DNA of 64,000 nucleotides from Persicaria tinctoria. Taxonomy: Eukaryota > Streptophyta > Magnoliopsida > Caryophyllales > Polygonaceae. Numbering within the stretch: the stretch's first letter is position 1; each line of letters starts with the position of its first letter. Of the stretch, positions 22,712 to 35,900 are shown in pieces. The DNA lies in contig JBANSL010000001.1 in NCBI GenBank assembly GCA_037127255.1, forward strand, positions 32,142,001 through 32,206,000, read 5' to 3'. The notes below the pieces were generated by a model. It made no database searches. It worked only from the letters and a program-made list of their open reading frames with translations, and was not told the DNA's origin. The translations under genes were made by a program, and so were the position numbers.

Positions 22712-24834
22712 TCACTTCGTCTTCTTTGCTGGTGGCTGGTCTTCCTCTTCCTCATCCTCATCCTCCTCTCCATCTCCATCTCCATCGTCATCATCCTCAT
22801 CTCCATCTTCATCGTCGTCATCATCGTCATCCTCCTCCTCATCACTTCCACCTTTCCCATTGGCTTTGGCGTCTTCCTCAGGGTCAGCTTCCTCGTCGTC
22901 ATCCCCGCCCTCTTCCCCAGAGTAATCCTCATCACCTTCATCATCCTGATCCTCTGCGCCATCTTCGTCATCTTCATCATCCTCTTCTGTATCACTACCA
23001 TCGGTGTTCTCAACAACAGGCTTTTCCTTTTTGTGGAGCTCGTCGACAGGGAACCTATTACAGACCCATTAACCGTCACAGTTCTTATAACTAACCTTAG
23101 AAGGTAACGAAAAGAAAGAATGAAACACAGCTAGAATCGATTGTTTTGAATTCCAGTACCTATCAGCAGCAGGAAATCCCGTCGACTCAATAATATCATT
23201 TAGCAAAGATCCCATCTGAAAGCAAGTTCAGCAAATATGTTAGCGAGATTGGTAAGTTATACATGCTCTTGCCCAATAAAAAAAAAATTATATTCCTTCT
23301 ATAGCTAACCACTACCAATACTCAACATAAATCATAGTAAGTTCGGCAAAATAGATTATAGTTTAAGGTCTATGTCAAGCTACGTAAAGATGAAGTTCAT
23401 TCAACCATGTGTCAATCAAGTGGACGAAGGATGCCTTTCAGTTATAAGGAGGGAAAACACAGCTGAATCAACTACTTCTGGCTCTCTATTTGAACTCTTC
23501 TGAATTCAAACCAGTTCAGGAATTTGGTTGTGATGTTAGAGCATTAAGAAGTAGAAACGATATCTCGGCAATCAAAATATGACAGCCCAGAGACTAAAAT
23601 AGCAGGGATCAAAGTGCCTTCCTAAGCCATACATGATTTTCTTTTGAGTGATGTCCAAAACATTTGAGTTTTTCCTGGTCAACTAGAGCAAGAAAAAATC
23701 AAAGAAGAAAAAAACAAACAAACAAGCATCAAAACCATTTCTTACCTGGTTGTACAATTTCTTCAATTATTTCTTATAATTAGTTAAAAAGGGAAAAGCC
23801 ATCAACACACAAGAAAAAGTATCCAAAAAGATAGGAAATGGAATCAGCAGACCGTCAAGTAAGAACTAAGAACGGAAAGAAATTGCCCTGAGCACAGAAA
23901 GACTATTCTCAAGACTAACTTTTTATGATTAAAGTGAACTGATTGCAGAAACCTATGCTTTCAAGAAGCAAACACATCAACCAATGCAGCAATTAAAATC
24001 TCAGTTTTCTGCATAATTCGAGATATTTGCAATATAACAGTCATAGCTCAAATCCTTGCTTACAAGCTCGTGAAACATAAAGCAGCATGAACATATATCT
24101 TTTTTGACTCCCATGATGTTTCAATTAGACAATTTGATATTTTCAGCTGTTTAGAGCATAGTCAGCATAGCGTTCAAAGTGGCGCTGGAGGTATAACGCT
24201 ACCACAGTACCATTACCACTATAAAATGAAGCGGTCTATAACGCTACCAGTGCCACTACCCAAACTGCTACCAATAGCGCTTGACAAGCCAAATACGCCC
24301 TTAATCTTCTCTACTACTTCCCCCAATTCTACAGTTTAGAAATTGGAAGGCATAGATAAAACTGCATTTGGCACCTTCCATGACTTAATCCCATTTTCAA
24401 AAACATAATGGAATCCAATCACAACAATTAACCAACCAACAGCCTAAATTAACAAAAAGGCAAAATATTAGACAGGATAACAGCAAAAACACAAAATTCA
24501 TCCCGCCAGCCATAGGAACCCAAATAACAAAAGGGGAATAACAACTCCAAGCTATCAAAGAACACATACTGGAGAGATTAGAACTCCATTTTCATAGGGG
24601 AAAAAAAAGTTGTCAATCAACCGCCCCAACATATTGGAGCTCCAACCGCAAATAACTTCAAACAAAAAGCCATAAACGGCAATTGATAAAGCGAGAAGAA
24701 GAAGTGTATACCATGACGAAGATAAAAGCAAGGGACTTATGAGCGAGCGTGAGTGTGTCGACAAGGGCTGCTTCCGCCATATAAGAAACCGTTATCATCT
24801 TGCCCGCTTCAGAATTGCAAAACCCCACCTCCAT
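22712..24834 (-). CDS. Acidic Asp/Glu-rich plant protein, function unknown
   Basis: Three exons join in frame: 24834-24712, 23215-23160 and 23054-22712 (donors ATG|GTATAC and ATAG|GTACT, acceptors TTTCAG and AATAG), giving 173 residues. The first ATG (24834) has a strong context (A at -3, G at +4). An in-frame ATG at 24780 (MAEAALVDTLTLAHK) would give 155. The N-terminal third is conserved-looking and partly hydrophobic (LAFIFVMMGSLLNDIIES, TGFPAADRFPVDELHKKEKP). The remainder is an Asp/Glu/Gly run of about 95 residues ending in a basic PPAKKTK, which could be a nuclear signal. Such acidic tails occur in histone-binding and nucleolar proteins, but I do not recognise the family. Introns are 54 to 1500 bp apart in size class, the first being about 1.5 kb. 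Confidence 0.82.
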
Positions 24835-25559
24835 TTTTCGACAACTGGTGTTGCTAGAAACACCGAGAAATTTCGGCTCTAGAAACAAAAAGAGAGAGAG
24901 AGCTGGTGGAATTACAGCGTGTAGCTGAGGAATGTGGGGAATGGGGATGAGTGAGGAAGAGTCAGGAGAGAGGGTGTGGAATTTTAGGGTTCTATTTGGA
25001 CCGGGTCGAATTAGGGGGAGAGAGAGATGAGATGCTAACAAAATTACACAAATTAACCCTAGTTTCCCTTATAATATGATATTTTTCACGATATCACTCA
25101 TAAATTTGAAAATTACAGAAAAAATCCTATAATTTTGCCTTTTTTTTAAAAAAAGGATCACTTGTTAAATTTTTCGTGATACAAAATTTGAAAGTGATAA
25201 ATTATCACTCGATTTATAAATATTTTAGTCAAAATATAGTATAGTAAGGTTTACTTAGATAATATGCGATCTTAACATTGTTATAAATGAGAAAATTAAG
25301 AAGAGTGTGAGTCGTAGAATTAGTATGATTCGTTTTAGTAAATATGATGTTGATATTTTAAAATGTTATATGTAGATGGAGAATATGTTTTTGTAACACA
25401 TCATCAACTGGCAAAAGACGAGAAACCAAGAAATTAGAACCAACCACTGACCGCAAATCTAAATTTGAGACTTTAGAGGAAAATAACCACAAGAACAAAA
25501 TGATAGAAATCTTTGCCAATTTTTATTATTAAAATTAATTTTGATGGTTCAATGTAGGA
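24835..25559. other. Promoter side of the acidic-protein gene and AT-rich flank
   Basis: Just upstream of the start is a GA-rich leader (AGAGAGAGAGAGCTGG on the plus strand at about 24889-24905 and GGGGGAGAGAGAGATGAG near 25012-25029). The rest is AT-rich with no recognisable feature. Confidence 0.4.
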
Positions 25560-26065
25560 GGATGGTTCAACATGGGGTTTCTCTTTCGGGATTCCTCCTG
25601 GAAGATGATCTATTGGAGCATGATGCATGGAAAGGCAAATTCTCCTCTCCTTGTAGAAGCTTTGGCTTTTTTTTTTCTTTTTTGTTTTTTTTTTTGTTTT
25701 TATAACGTGGAGGTTCCGAGGTTATCGATTAGTTCTCCACGGGCCGAGCACTAGTCTGTGAAGCTTTGACTTTGTTGATGTTGTGTTCGAAGCTACAAGA
25801 ATTGGTCTTTTGCATGTCTAGGTTGAAGGAGACTACCTTAATGTGGTGAGTGTTATGAAAGGGATTTGGAACTGCTATTGAAAGATGAGCTGGCTGGTTG
25901 TCTTTGACATCCTTGCACTTCTTCGTCGGTTTATGGAGATCTGAATCAACCACATCTTTATAGAGGTCAACACCGTGATTGATCAAATTGTCTTCCTCTC
26001 CCATTTCCGTTCGACACAAGATGTAGCAACGCGGCCAAAACATAACGTCATTATCCGAAAGGATG
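25560..26065 (+). pseudogene. LINE RNase H domain relic
   Basis: Plus-strand frames give FRDSSWKMIYWSM, GKANSPLLVEALAF and, after an interruption, VEGDYLNVVSVMKG and HIFIEVNTVIDQI. These are in the order of a plant LINE-type RNase H (front, VEGD strand, terminal helix). Several stops and frame changes are present, and the piece is isolated from other LINE domains. Confidence 0.7.
25670..25759 (-). mobile_element. Short retroposon insertion inside the RNase H relic
   Basis: About 90 bp with a T-rich left part (a poly-A tail on the minus strand) interrupts the relic between two copies of GAAGCTTTGrCTTT (25656-25669 and 25760-25773). Size, tail and duplication fit a SINE or truncated LINE. Confidence 0.6.
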
Positions 26066-26630
26066 TCATTCAACGGTGATCGACATCTTCCAAATCTTTA
26101 TCTTAACAAAAAAAAGGACAATATGTTTTATTCATCTCTCTCAGGTTGAGGTTTAATAGATTTTTTTTAAAAATCCATTAATACAGTAGATAAAAGCTAA
26201 GTGAAATGAGCCACCGCTGTTTTTTGGAAGAAGAAAAAAAAGATTAGTAGGGGGCTTGTCCCCGTCCTTATCTACCAAAAAAAAAAAAGATTAGTACGGA
26301 GTATTAGATATAGATGAATTTGGAATTTGGATCTCATGAATTTGATGGTTAAATTCATTGAAGAATTTGGTTTTTTTACTCGTAAAAAAATACTCCATTT
26401 GTCTTTAACTATAGGTGATTTGGTTTTTTAACATATTTTGTAATAAGTTAAAAACTCTATGATATATTAATTTTTTATATATTTTTTAATATATTTCTAC
26501 TTATCAATGAATATGACATTATTTTAAAAATTAATAAAAAAAAATTGCTATTTATAGAGTTTTTAGCTTTTAAAAAAAACATTTCAAAAAGTCATAATAC
26601 CTATGTTTTGTGTGAGTAATGGAATTTGCA
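26066..26630. other. AT-rich spacer with a possible decayed Stowaway MITE
   Basis: 26391-26600 starts TACTCCATTTGTC and folds back roughly on itself (AAAACTCTATG against TATAGAGTTTTTAG), resembling a degraded Stowaway element, but clean ends are missing. The remainder has A/T runs only. Confidence 0.35.
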
Positions 26631-26639
26631 TTGATTCTA

Positions 26640-29360
26640 AGCCCGAATGGCTTGTCGAGCGGTCACCGGGTCTAGTTAGGGGGTTGCTCAGATTGTGGGT
26701 GGTGGTCAACCAGGGAAATCTAGGCCTAAGGCGTATTCTCTGCGGTTCGGTTCGTGGAACGTTGGAACCCTTACAGGTAAGTCATTTGAGGTGGTCAAGA
26801 TTTTGCAGGATCGAAGAGTAGACATTGCATGCTTGCAGGAAACCAAGTGGGTGGGGAGTAAGGCCAAATGGGTTGATGGGTAGAAGTTATGGTACTCAGG
26901 TCTTGACAGAAAGAGGAATGGGGTTGGCATTTTAGTCGGGGATCCTTGGAAAGATAGGGTTGTGAGGGTTGAGCACGTGAATGATAGACTAATGCATATC
27001 AAGTTAGTGTTGGAAGACTCCTTTCTGCATGTGATTAGTGCCTACGCTCCTCTTAAATAGGTCGGGGTGTAGAGGAGAAGAAGAAATTTTGGGAGGCTTT
27101 GTATACTCTGGTAGGGACTATTCCAGGTATACTTGTGAAACGGGTCATTTGGGTCGGGTTCGGGTTGGGTCACTTCGGGTATCGAGTAAAATGGGTTTCG
27201 GGAATATTCGGGTTGATTCGAACCCGGGTTTGACCGGGTTTCGGGTCGATTTCGGGTTTGTCACCTTTTTCTTTTTTAAATTAAAAAAAATCATGATTTG
27301 ATAATTTTGCGATAATTTTAAAATTATAAAATTAAAGACGTTGTTCATAAGTTTTAGTGTTTGTGATTATAAACTATATCTTATCTAAAATATTTGATTT
27401 TTATTATTTCTCGTAATTTTTAATAAAAAGTAATAATATATAAATATCAAAATTTTAAATAATTTTATTAAAAATTAATATTTTATATATTATTACATTT
27501 TATTTAAAAAACATTTGATTTTTATTATTTCTAGTAATTTTTAATAAAATGTAATAATATATAAAATATCAAATATCAAGTTTTTAAATATTTTTTTAAA
27601 TAAGTTCATGCAATTAGACAATTAGTAATAAGCATATAATTGTTTTAATATTTTTTAGAATTTTTATCTTCTTAAAAAATGTGTTTGAAAAATAAAAAAT
27701 CAAATATTATCGATCGGATAGAGTATTACACAATACAAATAAATATAAAAGTTGATTTGAAAATGAAATATCAAGTGATTGTAATTTGTAATTATAAAAT
27801 GTAATAAATTGGAATCTCCATAAAAAAATTAATCATATATAATTATAAATCAATCGAGTCATCGGGTAAATCGGGTCAAAATTACCGGGTCAATCGGGTC
27901 ATCTGGTCGAAACCCAGATTACCCGAAAAATTTTCGAGTTTTCGGGTTCGGATCGAAAAAATATTCCGGGTTCAGGTCGGAAAATATTCGGGCGTTCGGG
28001 TCGGGTTTTGTTTTGATAGGTCTAATCCAAGGGTCTGAAAAGTATGTGATTGGATGCAATTTCAATGCCCCCATCGGCAAGGGTAACGATGTGTTTGAGG
28101 AGGCACATGAAAGTTTTGGCTTCAGAGATAGAAATGATGGTGGGATTGCGTTTTTGGAGTTCTCTGTTGCGTTAGGGAGTGCCATCTACAACTCGTGGTT
28201 TAAAAAAAAAAGGATGAACATTGGATTACTTTTGCCAGCACGGTTGGTAGATCGTAGATAGACTACTTTTTGGTAAGAAATGAAGATATATAGGTGTAGT
28301 TGCAGGGATTGTAAGGAGATCCCCTTTCGAGGTCTTTCAACGCTACACCACCTTCTTACTCATTGCTCGAGATGCACAGAGATAGGAAGAAGAATTTGCA
28401 TATTGTCTTCATTGATATAGAAAAGACTTATGACAAGGTTTCGAGAGAGTTGTTATGGGGATTCTTGGTAGAGAAGGGCGGGCCGGGGACGTATATCAAA
28501 GTTATTAGAGATATTTGCGATGGTTTAGAGTTAGAACGCTTCTATTCACTCTTGTTTTAGATACACTTGTCGCTCCACTCCAAGAAGAGGTCCCTTGGAG
28601 CATGCTGTTTGCAAACGACATTGTGCTAGTGGACAACTCAAGATCGGGTTTGGCTCGTAGGCTAGAAAACTGGAGAGAGGTGTTGGAGTCTAAGGATTTC
28701 AGATTGAGTAGGACCAAGACCGAGTATGTTTAGTTTTGCTTTAGAGAGGGAAGAGATCCAAGGACGTCAGGGAAGATCTAGTCCCCGGAAAAGAGTATTT
28801 CAGGTACCTAGGCTCATACGTTCAAAGCGATGGGGTATCGATAGGGATATCGATCATCGAGTCCCAGCGTGGTGGTTGACATGAAGAAGAGTGTCGGGGT
28901 GTTATGTGACAAGAAAGTTCCGGTAAATCTGAAAGGGAAAATTTACAATGTGGTTGTTAGACCAACCTCACTGTATGACTCTGAGTGTTGGCCTACTACT
29001 AAAGTTTAAGAACAGAAGTTATTAATGGCTGAGATGAGGATATTGCGTTGGATGAGTGAACACATGAGACTTGACAAAATTAGAAATAGTGACATTAAGA
29101 GCAAGGTGGGAGTTGCGAGTATAGTGGACAAACTGCGAGAGTCCAGATTGCGTTGGTTTGGGCACGTTCGTTGGAGACCTACATCGGCGCATGTTCGTAG
29201 GTGTGAGAGCTTGGATCTTGGAGCTACCCATAGGGAGAGAGGTAGGCCAAAGAAAAGCTAGATGGAGGTCATCCAACATGACCTCAATCTTTTGAACTTT
29301 TCGGAAGATATAACACTGGATAAAGACCACTGGACGAGATGCATTCGAGTTGCTGGTATT
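26640..29360 (+). pseudogene. RTE-type LINE relic: endonuclease and reverse transcriptase
   Basis: Fragments in correct order: endonuclease FGSWNVGTLTGKS, DIACLQETKW and GVGILVGDPW (26725-26950); HVISAYAPL (about 27030); then after an insertion VIGCNFNAPIGKGND and NSWFKKKRMN (28045-28215). Reverse transcriptase pieces follow: LHIVFIDIEKTYDKVSREL (28390-28450) and MLFANDIVL (28600). The C-terminus reads MRILRWMSEHMRLDKIRN and RLRWFGHVRWRP to about 29330. This matches the RTE clade widespread in plants. In-frame stops at 26881, 27058, 28258 and 28558 show long decay. Confidence 0.85.
27128..28024. mobile_element. hAT-type non-autonomous element in the RTE relic
   Basis: About 897 bp splits the RTE endonuclease between its GTIP and GSEKYVIG parts. 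Ends resemble each other inverted (TATACTTGTGAAACGGGTC at left; right end in reverse TAGACCTATCAAAAC), and flanks ATTCCAGG and ATCCAAGG match at 6 of 8 bases. CGGGT words crowd both ends and the middle is very AT-rich. No transposase is present. Confidence 0.55.
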
Positions 29361-29937
29361 TAGAGTTCTAGGTTGTGAGGTTGTCTTTTGGTCTATGCTT
29401 CTGCTCCACTTCTTTTCTAATTCATTTTCCCTCTGTGCTGCCTATTACTACGTGGTTCATGTCTCCTATCATTCTAAGTTTACCGAAAACACTCTCTCGA
29501 CTTGTTCAGGAAAAGAATGCGTACATCCGACTCTGCTTAATTGCGAGATATACTGCGTTGTTGTATTCTTCTTTTAGTTTGATTAATTTGAAACCATGGT
29601 TTATGATATGCAAACATATGGGATTGGATGATTTTAAGTCGTTTTCTCTCATTCACCCACCCAAAATATTTTCCAACCAAACCAAGACCTCAAAAGAAGT
29701 TTGGAAGGAAGTACACAATCTAACAGTAATAATCTATTTGCTTGGCAACCTCGAATCAACCATAGGGTAGTCCAAGGCACTGACATTTGCACAGCGATAA
29801 ACTTCACACTGAATGGCACAAGTCGCTCAAAGAATAAAAACAAAACGAAGCACAAAAGAATATAATGCGAATGCGTGTGTACAATCATCTACAGAAGTAT
29901 GGCGATCCTTACTTTCCGATTATCTGAAAGACGGGTA
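29361..29937. other. Spacer between the RTE relic and the TIP1 stop
   Basis: Presumed to include the TIP1 3' UTR on the minus strand. No other feature is recognised. Confidence 0.4.
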
Positions 29938-32900
29938 TCATGAAGCTGCAACGGATCGGGGAGACCCTCTCCCGAGCCCAAGCCCGAGTCCCAAGCCCAG
30001 TGGAGCACCATTTGTCCTAGCATGACTGTGATTGTGACTGCAATTGGAAGAATGAGCATGCCCGTGGCTGGGTTTCGAGTGGTTGCCGTTGATGTTGATA
30101 GCAACATGACCGTTGCCAGTGCTTTCATGATGAGAATGGGCCACACTGTTTTGAATGGCCGAGTTGCTGGTCATATGCATCATTTGTACACCGTGGTTGT
30201 GGTCTGACGGTTGGATGCATTCGATGTCTTCATTGTACCCTTTAAACAGGAAATCTGAGCAATTCTTCCTGCACCCATGATCATAGGGATTTCTAAACCG
30301 ACCATCTGGACCTCTCAGGTAGCTGTACCGTAGTGCATTTGCAAGTTCGTTGGTGGTTATGTTGCGAGATATCTACAGACAGCAACAGATGAAGAATAAA
30401 TGCAATAGTTCGAGGTAATCTTTAAATCAACAAGGAGATAATTGTAGTATAGTCATTTTTTAGAGAACGAAATCTTCCGAGGAAACAGGGAAAGAAGAGA
30501 AGTATCAAGGAATTGGGAGTGTCAGATTATAGGTTGAAAGTCCATCTAATCTAACCCCTGGAATTTTCATTTGGTCGGGTTTCGATTATATTGCGGCTGA
30601 ATTTTATTGGGGTTGAGTTCTTTTGGGGGTCAACAAAATTAATTGGTGCACAAATGCAACTTAGCAATTACTCTTAATGAATGGCAGGTGCAATGCAAAG
30701 ATTTGTTTCACTGTTGGAATTTCCAGTTTGACCATGTTTCTTGCTGCCCAATATTCTTGTGAAGGTCGGGTTGGATTTTTTGTTGAATCATGTTTTGATC
30801 GGTCTAATGTAAACCTTATTTCATATTTGTGAGGTTTACTGCGAACATGTTACTCAGCAAGGATGGCAAGGTAATAAACTGCAGCAAATTACCGACATAG
30901 AAATTGGAATACGTACCTGTGAACCTTGAAGGATGGTTAAGACAGCCACCCCGAAAAAGATAAAAAGAATAGCGGCCAGAAATGCCATGGCACCAGCATG
31001 ATTTGTATAAGTATGGTGTACCCATGCTCCAAACGAAGATGGTGAAGTTGGATCTGTCCAAACTCCTGCATTGCACCGTAACACCCAATCAGATCATAAA
31101 ATAAAGTAAAATGCAACATCAATAGAGTGATGAACAAACTTCTTTTTATGATAAATCTGAGGTAGAGAAAGAAGTACAAGAAGGCATACTTATCAGAGCA
31201 GTCGTGCCAGTGATTATCATTGCAGCAACTTCCAGAACGAGAAACAAGAAGAAATCCCATTTGTTTTTCTGTTCAGTAACGATAAGGGAAAAGCCCACGC
31301 AAAATTAGTGAAAAACACTCATGCACAAGAAAGCAGCAACCAGTGAAGTTATTTTCACAGCCATAGAAATAACACATCAACCACCACAATCTATTATTAG
31401 TTTTATATTTTCAAGCAGATATTGAGTGCAAATATGAGAACTCTGTAGATAAAGTCAAGCCAACTGATATACTGAAAATGATGCGGAAAAGGTGGAGACA
31501 CGAGAATGTTGAAAAACAAAAGTGTATACACGATCTGACAAAAGAAAAAAATGGGATTTAAATAATCTAAATGATTAACCATTGGCAGAAAATAATCCCA
31601 ACTGCAAAAATATCATTATGTGATAACATGTCATGGGAATGTGAAAGTATTCACCATTGAGTACATGGGTAATCACTGGGCTATGTAGGAATTTGGAAGA
31701 CACACATGGCTAGGGAGATTTTCCTTTTGCTGGTATTGTGTGTGGAAGCAAAATTAAAAAATGAGGTGATACTTGTATTGCTGAATACAATTTATCCATT
31801 TGGGATTTAGTTTCTGCCAAAAGGAGATATTCTGGATAATTTATAAACCAAATTCTCCTTTTTAAATTTAGTTTTCGCGGATACAAGAAAAGGATTCGTC
31901 TTTCTTTTTAGAGGTCTGTCATCTGGCTAAAAGTGGATGGAAAATGATGAAGGCATGGCATAGATAAGAAATAATTTGGCTGAATATATGTATGTATTTT
32001 GTTTGAAATGATAGTATATTTAGTTATAGTAAGTGATTGCATGATAGTATATTTAACAAAAGAAAGTGATCAAATGAAAACCTGAGTTACTTTCTTCATG
32101 GTAAAATGGCATCACTTTTAAACCTTCATTAATCACTAGGGTGGGGGAAAAGTTAAAACTAAACCCAAAACAAAGATATCTACTACTCACCTTTCCAACA
32201 CAATTTGATACCCAAGGGCAATGATGATCAAACTGTTCAACACAACGATCACAAGTCGAACAATGTTTTGCACGAAGAGGCCTAACAATCTATAGGCCAA
32301 ATTACCCAAAAAAAAAAAGAGGAAAATAGGCATCAGAGTTAGAACACATTCCTTATTTATAAAGTAAAATGTTTCGGCTGAAGGTTAAGATAGAAACATG
32401 AAAAATATGGATAGTAATTTCACCTTGCAAGTAATGCAGAGTTGAGACCAATTTCCAGACAGTAAAGCTGGATTTTGAATCTCCACCTTCAATAGAGGTT
32501 CCTAGAAAATAAAACATAATTAAAATCGATTTCCAAGAAGCGCATCTTTACCAGAAATCAGATTATTAAGAAAAACATTAGAAAACAAGTCATAAAAATG
32601 TATGGAGAAATAATGAGCATAAAACCCTAACGAAGGTGAAAACAATCTTTGAATTTTAATACAATAACCATAAAACTTACATCATCCTTCATATTTTGTG
32701 AATCATGGACATTCATCTTGATAAAACCTGGGTCCTTGCTGCAGCAACCAAGAAATCAAGTGAGGGATGATAATTAGTTTACTAAAAAAAATGATGGCAT
32801 ACAATTAGCTTCAAAATTGAGAGTACTTCAAGAACCCTTAATAGATCCTAATGTGCTTCAATATTATACTTTTTTTTCACCATTAGAAGAAACAGAATCA

Positions 32901-35900
32901 GTTTGTCCTTTAAACTCTCCAAGATTTTATGCTGGTATAGTACTTCTACAGAAACACAATGATCTCCTTACATAAGACTGTTCATGCAGATTAAATATCA
33001 AGTATAAGGTACCTATGTATATACAAGAATGCCATGATATACAAATGCTGAAACAATATTTTGAAGAGGTGAAGCTTGGAAAATTTTTGGGCGCAGACAT
33101 TAACAGTTTACCTGCTGCACCTATACAGCATAAACAATCCAGCAATAGCTAGTAAAACACCTGACCAAGCGAAGAGGCTAAATCCAGCTGTTAAAACTGG
33201 TAGGTCAGAAGCTGCAAATAGAGGAGTTCCAGAAATTATTAGTGTAAAAGTTATGACAGTAATATGATGAAGTTAAATACAGGTTAATAACACTCAAAAG
33301 ACATACCCATGATCACTGAGCGTGTAAATATCATAACGAGCACAAATATTACACACCATAAGACTGGAGCAAGTCCCATTTTTGACATTCTTCCAAGCCA
33401 ACTATTACCATCATAACGCCTCTCAAGCAACCTTCTGGCATTCCCCTGTAAGTTCACAATGACCATAGACAACAGACAAAAGTGAGCATTACAGGAGATC
33501 AAATCACCAGATAAGAAGTTAATCTAGCAAATTAACTGCAAATCTCTGTTATGAATGCAGCATCAACTACGTAGTCGAGAAAACGTAAAGTAACAATTTA
33601 ATCCCTCAAATGGGAAGATGCAACCACGATGTCCATTCTAAGCAAGACTCAGCCAGGTTACATATCTAATTAACGACATAACTGAACTTCATTATGATGC
33701 AGTTATATGATCACCTATTAAACCTAAACATTTAGAATGAGAAATGCCAACATAATATTTCTTCTTCAACTTCAATCATAGTTTTTCAAGGATAAATTAA
33801 TTAGAACTATCAACTTTAAGATCGAAGTCTAAGGTTCCATAACCCACCAGGAAAAAAGCAACTTGTCTGTGATTCTTATCAGCAGCCAACTGCGCTGGTG
33901 TAAGACCAGTGTTCTCCGTCATCATCAAGTCCTCTTTCTTTCCAGCTTGTACCAACACAGTACAGGCTTCCAAGTTCCCTTTAATGGCAGCCCAATGAAG
34001 AGGAGTACAACCTGCAGATATCAAAGAGAGGAAAACTAAGGGTTCAGCTAACATCATTTAATCATTTCAGTTTATAGATGTCAGAATCCAAATGATTACC
34101 CTCATTGTCTTGGCGACCACGATATGCATCCAAGAATAAAAGAAGACGAATACAATCAGCAAATCCTTTGTAAGCTGCCCTACAATTCTCCAAATTTTGA
34201 AATCATATAAACCAATAATTTATATACTATACAAGGAAGTATGATATTTATAGATGATGTAAATATAAAGAAGAAGGACGACGCTGAACATGGAAACCCG
34301 AAGACCAAAAGGTCAAATATTCAAATGCCTCGGCAAATCATGTGGTATCAGAAGAAATAGATTAACACGGTATGATTTCACATCATACTATAGTAAACAA
34401 AGACAAAGACAACAACTACAACAAAAAAATCTTTCAAGCAAATATTGTGTAATATCCTCTACCAAATTTGTAAGGAAATATCGTGTAGAAGCTGCTCATG
34501 AGAATACCAAAACCAGGAGAAGTTCATATGCAGAATCAAAGGAATAAATGGGCCTTATACTCCATGAGTGTAACAAGCGTGTCAAACAAAGGTTTATGGA
34601 AACTCTATTCAAGGTGATTAAGAAAAAAAAAAAAAAGACTTAGATTAGATTGAAGTATGCAAAATGGAATAGACACACAAGTCTAGCTTTTTTAATATAC
34701 CAGTGCAAAGGACTTCTTCCATCTTTATCTGGTACATCTGCATCTGCATTCCATTTCGTAACTATGTGATAAATGTAAGCTGTCTGTCCATATTGAGCCG
34801 CTACATGTGTTGTCTGCAATTAGTTGGTTTACTGTAAACATCATAATATCCCGACAGGGGAACAGAAAACTGATGATATGTTGTACGTACCATGAAAAAA
34901 CATTAAATAACAGAAAATTGAGTAAATAAAAACAAATAGCTGTCTTCATTTACTTCATCACATTAGTTGATAAATGCTGAAATTTATTAATACTAGCTGC
35001 CAACATAGAATGCCATGAATTAATAATATGCCAGTACAGTTCTTACTATTTGCAATTTGCTTCTATGATTAAAAATTCTGACATACTTTATATACAGAGA
35101 ATTAACCCAATACCCATATACATCTAGATCTGCAAAGCTGACAAGGGTTGGTATTTTCTCGACTTAATAATAATCAGAAGATTAATTTTCATAATTTAAG
35201 CCATTGTAAAGTGAGGCAAAAAAAAAAAGGTAGTATCAATCCTCCATAGCAAATAAACATTAGGAAAGAAGAAAAGCCTTTCGGGATTTTACAACCTGAT
35301 AACCATATATATCAGCGGCATCAAGGCGGGCACCCTCTTGCAGCAAAAGCTCAGCCACTTGGATTGCTCCTCGCACAACACTCCAATGCAATGCAGTCTG
35401 CCCAGTTCGATCAACGGCATTGACATCTCCACCATGCTATTTGAACGAAGAGAATGGAAAACTGGTGAGCTAATACCAATGGGAAAAACAAACACCAGAC
35501 TAGCAGATATGATACAGGATAGGGCAAGCAAAGAGATAGAATTTCAACATCTTATGCAAGATCAGTTTCCTATACAATGTCCCTAACAAGCTAAACTAAA
35601 TCAGTCCCGCCACATAGATGTATGAAAACCAACAAATGTTTAAATCCACGGACCCCAATTGATGAATCATACAAAATCCCATCCACCAAAAAGAGCTAGC
35701 CAATTCTGATACACCCCTTCAAATTCAACAATGAAATCAAACACTCACTCTTAATTCCAGCAAAAAAGGAAAGAAAATAAATTCAAACGAGAGAGAAAAA
35801 AGACCTCGATGAGGTATTGCGCAGCAGCAGTGCGATTGTTGAGCGCAGCCCACTGCAAAGCGGAGTATCCAAGACTATCCGGTTCGGAGACTGAACAACC

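Noticed and set aside
22704..23094. Plus-strand Ser- and His/Pro-rich open frames
   Set aside because: They are the antisense shadow of the Asp/Glu-rich third exon of the minus-strand gene, whose splice structure is coherent.
24150..24310. MITE-like segment in intron 1 of the acidic-protein gene
   Set aside because: Repeated words AACGCTACC and TAGCG are present, but no matching terminal repeats or duplication could be defined.
29889..30207. Other-frame ORFs over the TIP1 last exon
   Set aside because: Shadows of the verified TIP1 C-terminus (His/Asn-rich stretch and GLGLGLG tail).
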